From NCBI GenBank assembly GCA_001766655.1, contig MJCC01000008.1, positions 125,008 to 189,007 on the forward strand: 64,000 bases of DNA, read 5' to 3'. The position numbers and the translations under genes are program-made. The first letter of the stretch is position 1. Every line of letters begins with the position of its first letter. This document shows, piece by piece, positions 39,400 through 48,300 of this stretch. The notes beneath the pieces are model-generated. The model was not told where the DNA came from and searched no databases. It saw nothing but the letters and a program-made list of their open reading frames with translations. Source of the DNA: Phytomonas francai. Lineage: Eukaryota > Euglenozoa > Kinetoplastea > Trypanosomatida > Trypanosomatidae.

Positions 39400-42300
39400 A
39401 TGACCTCAGAATCGGATGATCAACTCGAGCTGAATGATGGGCACCTTCTGGAAAGCCGAATTGTTGGTAAGAGAGATTACGACATTGAGAACCCGCGTGC
39501 ATTCAGGGACCTATTTTTCGAATTCGGCTCATCCTCCCTTGCTGAGAAAACTGCAACGTTTTCTGAAAGGTGTGCACGCTTGCTTAAACGTGAATGCTTG
39601 AAGTATTCTACAACATTAGAAGATATTTATAAAAATCGTTCCCATAGGCTAAAATTGTCTCTTGATGCGTCACGTAAAATTCGTGAACTCCTAACAAGGG
39701 CGGTATTTTTTTTCCAGGGGTCTATACCTTCACCTCCTTCAACAAGTACTTTTGATCTGATCGCTTTGCTTAGTATGGCTTTGGCAAAAGACCCTAGTGA
39801 AAATGCAAAAGCACTTCTTAAAAGCTTTTCGTATGAAGTCTGGCATTTGGGTAGCCCGAATACATATCTTGAAGTATTTCGTTCACTCTGTTTAGATGAA
39901 AAGGCTTTACCATGTTCACTAAGGCACAAATATCGTGCGGCGAAGTTTGACTTAGCCCTGAGAACCTGCCGACTCTCACCCATTTTGGATTGTCTTCTCT
40001 GTGATGATGCAAAAGAGTGCGTCCTGGTGGAATTTAAACCGCCAATGATACCTCAAAAAGTTTTGAAAACAGAGGAATCGCTAGAATCCTTTTTATTCCG
40101 AAGCTATACATTGCCAGTTTCCGTAAAGGAGGCCTCCATCCTATGCTCTTTGCACAACAACTTTTTAACTTTTTTTGTTCCGAGGAAAATGATTTGCTAT
40201 GAGATGGTTGGCTTAATGGAAACACGACTACAGAAAATTAAAGAGGAATCTCTGGAACTTTCACTCGGAGAGCAGGTCGTCTCCTGTATCAGAGACACAC
40301 TAATTACAGTTCAGCCAACTTCTCTGCAACACCACACCGGAAAATCACAATTCTGCGTGAGAATGTACAACCTTATCTCGAAAAAAGTTTTGAAGAGCGG
40401 GCGCTTGGCATTTTGCGGTCCTAGTTTCTATTTATGGAACTCAGCAAAATGCTTATTTTCGTATTGTTCCGGTACTTTAGTAGTCTTAAGGCATACAGGT
40501 AGCCTGACTCTTTCTAGGCGCTGCCTACACGTTTGCACTGTTTTCCTCGATAAAGTATTTGAGAATTCAGACGAGCTTGTCATTAATAGTGAGGGAACGT
40601 CACTCATGCGCAATCCTTCCAATTCTGATGGTAACAAGGCGTTATATTTCACTAAGACTGCTTCGGTGTCCGTAGGTCGCGTAACACTGAAAGGTAACTT
40701 TGCTCCATTTTGTATTGAGTTTTGGGTGCACCCGTGTGCGGTGTCCGAAGTGCAAACTCTCATATCCATTGGGGATAAAAGGGTGGATGAGATATTTATC
40801 GAACTTGAAGCATGCAGCGATGGTGTGATCTGGAGAGGAGGTGCTAGAACCCCTCGTTTAGGCCAATCCTTTGCAATGTTCACTACATCTGGTAAGGCTT
40901 GCCTGAGGCAATGGTGGCATGTGGGCCTAAACTTCACTGGCACAACCTGGGAACTGTGGTTGAATGACCGCTTTGTGACCGTTCAATCAGCTCTATTAAG
41001 CCCACAGCCAATCCAAGATGCTAGGTGCACCTTGTGCAAAAACTTTGTTGGCTTCTTGTCAGAGGTAAGAATTTGGAGCTACTCTCGTAGTGCAATTGAG
41101 TTGATGCGGGACGCCAATGAGCGACTGGAGGGAACTGAGAAAGGCTTGTGTGGTTATTATCGCCTTGATGAGGGTGGTGGTGATTTTGTGACAGACTACT
41201 CACCAATTAGAGAGCATGTCCTGATTGCGCGTGGGGAACTACATTGGTGCGCGTGCTTGCCCGTGCCGATTGCGAGTTTCTCGAATACCAAGTCAGAGTG
41301 TCTCATCCCGGACTTTCTGCCCCTGTCGCAAAAAGATGATCTTGAGTCACTTCACTTTTATGCTAGCCCTCGCTATTTTACTGTAGCAGTTGCTATCCGG
41401 GGTCAAGCGGTTTGTCTGTATCAGTACAATCGTACTACTTTTGTGCTCGTTGCTGAAACACATTTGCGTTTAACGGGTAATATGAAGTTCATAGGCATTT
41501 GGTGGAATTCCACACACCAGTCTACCCAATGTTGTGGTATTAGCGAAGGTTCACCAGATCGATTGATAATGTGGGAAGTAGGCGAATACAATCAATTGTG
41601 CCTCAATACACCGCCCGAGGGTGAATGCACTCTCTGGTCATACGGGAGAGAGGTTGTTCTTCAAAGTGCCAAATATGCACAGCCCTATCTAAACTCTGAG
41701 CGTTTTCTCATGGACGGTACTTCATGGAGGCTTTCTGTCCCTATCCTCATGGTGGATGCTAACCCAGACACACTTCACTTTCTTTTAAAATTGGCGGAGA
41801 AGACAATTGAGGAAGGAGATAAAGAGCTTGTACACGCCGCGTGCGTTTTGTTGCATATAAACTTGCTTTTCCAACAAAACAGCACTACTGATAGTCCAAC
41901 GCAGGTTCTGGGTCCATTTTTTTTGGATGCCTTCGCGTTGCTGACAGTGATCGATGGTGACAAATTTGAGCTCGGCTTGCCCACACTTCGAGACAAAATC
42001 GTAAAACTTGCCTTTTCAACTTTTGCAGAGAATTCAGGACTACTTGAGATTTGTTGTTATTGTTTTTTATCGGAATCATGCAGAGTTCAATTCATTAAAA
42101 GCACATCCGGCAGGCGTCGAATGAAGTATGAGGAGAAACTTTTTTGGTGCCTTGTTAGCTTATATCAGTCCCTGAGGTACTGCCACGGAGTGTATGAACG
42201 GAATGAACATATAGAAATACTTTTTAAAGCGCTGATTTTAGAATCTGCTTCTCAAGTTGATGTTGGTGTAAGACAAAGAAAGAACACTGGCCTCAAACAA

Positions 42301-45300
42301 GTCAGCCGATGTCTTGAATTATTGCAGGAGATCCTCTTTGACAAAATTGCTGAAACACCTGAAAAGGCAGAGCTCAAGGAATTGGGCATTAATTATACGA
42401 AGTCACTGCTCAAGGCATGCGAAAAAATCACAGAATCAGCTAGGAAGACATTAAAGAGCCACCCGAAAATTGAGAAACCTCTCCTGCAGTGTTTGAGGCT
42501 GAGTCCCATTGGCTCTCTTCTAACTTCATTTACCCTGTCTCTGCCATTTCTTCCGACATTTATACTCGTTGCTTGCCCGATACCTATTCAGGAGTGTCAA
42601 GTCGCGTTGCTTTCTATCACACGGTCAATCTCTGAAAAAGTGATGTGGATGTCTGAGCTATGCATTGCGATGACTTTTTCACTTTGCTTAGCCGGTTGTA
42701 TGTTGTTACGAGCGAATTCTTTATCAACTACCGACAACGCCGATGATAGTAAATATACTTTAGAATCGAAGTATCTTAACATCATGAGAGGCGGTCTACG
42801 CAAGTGCGGAACTGAACGCGATCTTTTTATAAAAAACATCCAGCAAGGTGTCGGTCCCATCGGTGTGGCGTTTGAAAAGTTACAATTAAGCGATAATTCT
42901 GCACTACGAATGGCGCGAGACGAGCAGCTAAAAAGGGTGGAGCGTTGCATAATGGCGGCTATATGTGCGCTTACTATACCTACAAATGATCTGAAAAAAG
43001 CTACACCTGAAAGCCTGGAACCTGCCTTCCAGCATATACTGAGAATGCGTCCATATATTATCTCAAAGGGTCAAGAATCGAAAGAGAACCTTGCTGAGAT
43101 TGAGAGTCGTGCTATTTTTTTTGCTCAATTTGAGCCTTGCTGTGTACATACTGAAAGAGAGTCAAAAACGACACAATTTAACATCCCCCCAAGAGTTAGT
43201 AAAGGCATGCGTAAGACGGTGCATAAAGATACTGGAAGCTGGAGGAGGCTCTTCAAGAACTGGAAGATTATGCGATTGCTCAAGACACTTACTTTCTCTC
43301 AGGAGGAAAATGACAGTACACATATTAGCAGCGACATTGTCGATTTCCTACAATCCAATGCGATAAAATGTGCAGATGTCAAGAAATCTATTGAGTTTCG
43401 GACTCGAAAAGCTCATTACCGTCTATCGGGGTTGTTGATATTGAAGCAGCTGATAGACGAGGCTCGAGTTAATGCGTCTCTTTCATACATCATTTTACCT
43501 GTGATTTCCAAAAACCTATGTGCATGGCATTACGGTGACGGGGTCGAGTGTTGCTCGAGTGAGGATGTTTTTCGCTTGCACGGATCCTTTTTCCAGTTGT
43601 TTGATGCCATGCTCAACAAATATTTGGATAATGGCAATATTGATCAACAAGAAGATGATCATCGCGAGCGCTACCATTGGGGTGTATTTTTGCTTTCGTT
43701 TATTATCTCACTCAGACGCCAAATTGACTTTCGCAAAGTTCGAAGCAATCTTGTGGGCAGGGCCTTTCGTTCCATTATGAAGGATTTCCAAGCCAATGCT
43801 ATGGGATATCGCTCACGTGTGAATGGTATACTTCCAACTGGCTTCCGAGAGACAAAACTGGATGCTAGCTTAGCCGCCGCGAACATAAAGGTCGGTGACT
43901 CGGGTCTTACTATTAAAGCGAATGGTGGTAGGGGCTCATGCCTTGCACCATGCAAATGGATGGCGCTGAGTAGCAAAGAGGATTCTTATATTTTTTATTA
44001 CGAAGTTTATGTGGTGGATCTTCTCCCTGGGGCGATGTGCGCGGTTGGTGTGGGGCCTTTTGATTGTCGACTGTTTCGTCTACCTGGCTGGGAGGCAAAC
44101 TCGTTTTCGCTTCTTAGCGATGAGGGTGTGCTCTTTTCTGGAAAGCCAACAGGACGCGTCACCGGACACAGCTTCAGTGTCGGTGATGTGGTGGGCTGTG
44201 GCTGGAACGTTGTGAAGCAAGAAATATACTGGACCAAAAATGGCAGCTTCTTGCTTTCCACAAGCGCAGGGGAAGCCGTTGCATTTAGCCCTGTAGTGGG
44301 TCTAGATGGAAAGGGTATCGTTCAGGTAAATTTTGGCAATTCACCTTTCTGTTTTGATGCCTGGCATGAAAAGCCTCTTCAAATTCTTCCCATTCAACAC
44401 AAAGGGTACTTCAAGTGGACGGGTACAGATGCATGGGACGCGTACCGGGTTTTTAGTCTTCGCGCCACTACGTGTTTACACGAAGCCGCCCTTCGTCCTA
44501 ATATTTCACCCGATGCGCTGAATGAGCTCGCATTCTGTGTTGAACATTGCCTCAGAACTCTCGGTGAGGAGGTTATGCATGCATGCAGGCAAGCTGAAGG
44601 CACTGTTAGTAATCCACAGAGCACCTCTACGTCCTACTTGAGAGCCTTGCTACGACACTGCAGTGTTTTGACGCAACTCTTGGCTCAAGCATCTCGAAAG
44701 TACATTGCGGCATCTCGCGTGATCCCGTTAGCTGACACGCTTGAGATAATTGCCCTTTCTTTGATACAGCCATCGACAGAGGTTGAGCGTTCAGTATCCT
44801 TGGTCTCGCTAGCGTCCTTGATGGACTCGGATATTTTGATAGTGCTTTTGACGGCATGGTATCATACAATGAATTTGGTACCACCTGATACTTATGGTGG
44901 TGTACAGGGTGCTGTATCCTCTTCGCTGCCAGATATCTCAACCAGTCGTTTTCTCCCGATTTTACTAGGATTGGCGAGCCGTCTATGTATTGACAATCAC
45001 CTTTCCAGTTCAAAGAAGAGGGATTCTGCAGCGCAAGCCATGCCGCTGCTTGTGGAATATTTGCCGGATGGAGTGTATTGGATGGCACTGGCTTTGCTTC
45101 AGAACCTTAACAGTGCAAATGCCAAGAATGGGAAGACTAGTTCTGGGCAACTTGACATCGACACATCCTTACGCCACGCTTGGAGTGGGGCATTGGATGA
45201 GTGGATGAGAGCAGTGCTTTCTAGGACTCATCAACCAAATCGGGATGCTTCTCTGGTTTTGTCGATCCTTTGCGGTGGTCCGCGCTTGGCAGTTCCGGGC

Positions 45301-48300
45301 GATGTAATAAGTGTCATGCGTACAAAGCGTACAGTTAATAAAGCTGTTCTTATTAGTGTTACGATATCGGAGGAAGTATGCGAGGTGATAGAGGATGAGG
45401 TGTACCGAGTCTTGCCTTTGCGTTTAGTAGATCTCATCATTGCTGATGATGAGTCCAATTATTATCCAATCTCCGACTCAGTGTCACATCGGAGCCAAGC
45501 AATGGAAGTGCTTTCACTGGCTCTTCGTCTGATAGCAAGTGGAAGTTGGGCTGATTTTGATGGAAGCGCATTGTTGGCTCACCTTATGTCCGTTCTATGG
45601 CGTTGTAGCGTTCGTCGTGTTATAGAGCTGCCCAAATCTATAATAGCAATGCTCTTGGTCTCCGCGAGGTCGCCGGAGGCTACACCAGTGGACTTGCATC
45701 GCTTAAGGATGGACAAGGTTTTCACTGAAAGCTGTGGTGCTGGAAAGCGCCATCCCACGATGCCACTATTTTCGCTGACGAACAATACAAGCGATGACCT
45801 TTCCAGTACCCTTGAGGCCTATGATTTAGTGTCGCCAATTAATTTTGGAGGGCCACAGTGGCATTCCTCAGCGTATTCCTCAGACCATGGCGCCGATGTT
45901 GACGATGAGGAGCACGGTGATAACATTGGTACAAATGAGGGTGAGGACATGAGCGACGAAATTTTGTCGAGCATGGACAACCTGAACCTCGGTGGATCGT
46001 TCTCATCGGATACTTTTCTTAAAGACGAATCATTCCAGACAGCAATCACAAGAGGCGCCTATGATGCTATTCGTTTTGAGTCCGGCTATTTGTGCGTGAG
46101 GGCGGACCGCTGCATTGGGTTAAACTACACTCTGGATCTTCAAATCTACATTCAGGATCTGTTGCGGCCACAAATCATCTTTGCACAAAGTATTTCGGAC
46201 AACCCTGTGACTTCATTTAGCTGTAACAGAGTGAAGACCTCGGATAAAGATACGTCTTGGCTAATTGTGGCCCGTATAATCGGCTCCTCGATTGAGTACG
46301 GTATAATGACAAGAGATAGCTTGGATGGAGCTCTGCCAACACCTTTGGAGGAGAATATTTGCCGAATACCCCTCACTTCCGACGACACTTCTCAATGGAT
46401 ACGATTGACTTTTGTTGGTTCAGCAACCTCCAGTTCACTATATCGTGAAGGTGTGTTGCGAGACATCAAACGTGTAAGTGCTGTAGCGGGTTCATTATTT
46501 CAACATGAGCTTTTTTTTGGAGGACTCAATACAGATACCAAGACCCTGTTGCGTGGTTGCCTGAGAGGCATAAGAGTTTACGATACTACCATGAATCAAG
46601 GAATGGTTGAGGAATTGCAGCCCATTAGCTTTTCTCTTTTAGCGTTTACGGAGCCTCATCTGTGCCTGATAATATTAGCTCAAAAGACTAGCTTCAAAAA
46701 TTACTCTCGTTCGCCAGTTTCTGTTTTAGTAGATATCAGTGCACACGGGGAGATAAGCTACCTCGAAAATTATATTTTCCCTTCCAGGAAGGGTACTAAC
46801 TTTTGCGCACAGGAACTAGACTACGGTAGCGATCCTGATGTGCAGAACGTTTTTATGATTGAGACATCTTGGCTAGAAAATTTTACTCACACCTACCTCG
46901 CTTTTATCAAAAGCAAGCGAGAACTTTCATTGGGATTGTTATGGGTGTCTTATCGCCGATGCTTAAGACAACTCATTACATTCTACAGTGTTACAATTCT
47001 GGCAGAATTGCTTTTCCAGATTGATTGGGAGAGACCTCCTTATCCCGAATGGATCACTCTGTTCGACGGCTCAAACGAGATTTCAGTCATCAAAGATATC
47101 ATTCAATATACTTTGAATACTGGAAACGATGGTTTGTATGTGTTGCTTCAAAATATACTTCAAGCTATTGCTCGCTCTAACGAAGTGTCCCCGCTTACTA
47201 CGGCACTCCGGAGCGATATCCTCCAAAGTCTCCTCCAAACGGCACAGTGCGAGCAATGTATACACACCTATGAATCACCGCATCCCCTCACACCCTCTTT
47301 TCCCAAGACAACTCGTGAAATATGTTGTGAGGGGCAAACCTATTATCAGTTCTTTTTCGATTCACGTACCTCCAGTAGCAATATAGTCCTGACCTTTTCG
47401 TTGGACAAAGTGTTTTCGAGTGTATTTTCACAAACTCCAGGCTTTGCATTAGCTTCCTTCACTGTGCAGCTTCCACGTGTGTATTTTGATGTTCGCACCA
47501 CCAGCGCGGTGCCTCAATGGGGGTATAAGATGTTTGTCGTGTCTAATTGTTTGCCACAGCTGCGAGCAGTGCGGCTGATTCGTACGATGCTGACAGCGAT
47601 ACTTGAACGTGAACACCTGCATCATTTCCCCTTTTTCAAATCAAGTGTCTGCTTAAAGCAGATGAGCCAGTGCGCTATGGTAAACACAGGGAAAACACGA
47701 CGCATCATACTTTCGTGTTTATCGGACCTGCTACTGTGTTTCAAACCCTTCGATAGGGCTGATATGGGTTCGCTTTTCTCAACTATCCATGAAATTCGTC
47801 GCATGGCTGAGCGCAGGTACCGCCAGCACCTAACTGCGCAGCTTCATGTTGTACATTGTCGCTTCTTGCAAGTGGCCATGGAATGCTATACCTTCTTTAC
47901 AGATGCATGGCGATGCTGGGAGGAGTCTTTGAATTATTCCGCTGATAGCACAGCGTTGACTCCTGATCAGGAGCAAATGCTCTTCGCTCAGCGGCGCCTT
48001 GAACAGTGCATGCTCTACCGCATTCGAGATAATGGTAAGGGGCGGATTACATTGCAAAAGAATTCTGATGCGCATCACCTATATTTGGACTGGACCGCCG
48101 ACATTTGCGTTGCACGCAATGATGGAGGGTGCGCCTCTATGATTGCACGGGTTTCTCTTACACACGGTAAGTGGTATTTTGAGGTTCGGATTGGCGGTAC
48201 AGGCAACTCTTTTATCGGTGTTCTGCCGAGTGCATCTACATATCCGGGGGAAATTACCCATGTGCTTGTCAATCAGTTTGCCTTTAATGGCTTCACCGGT

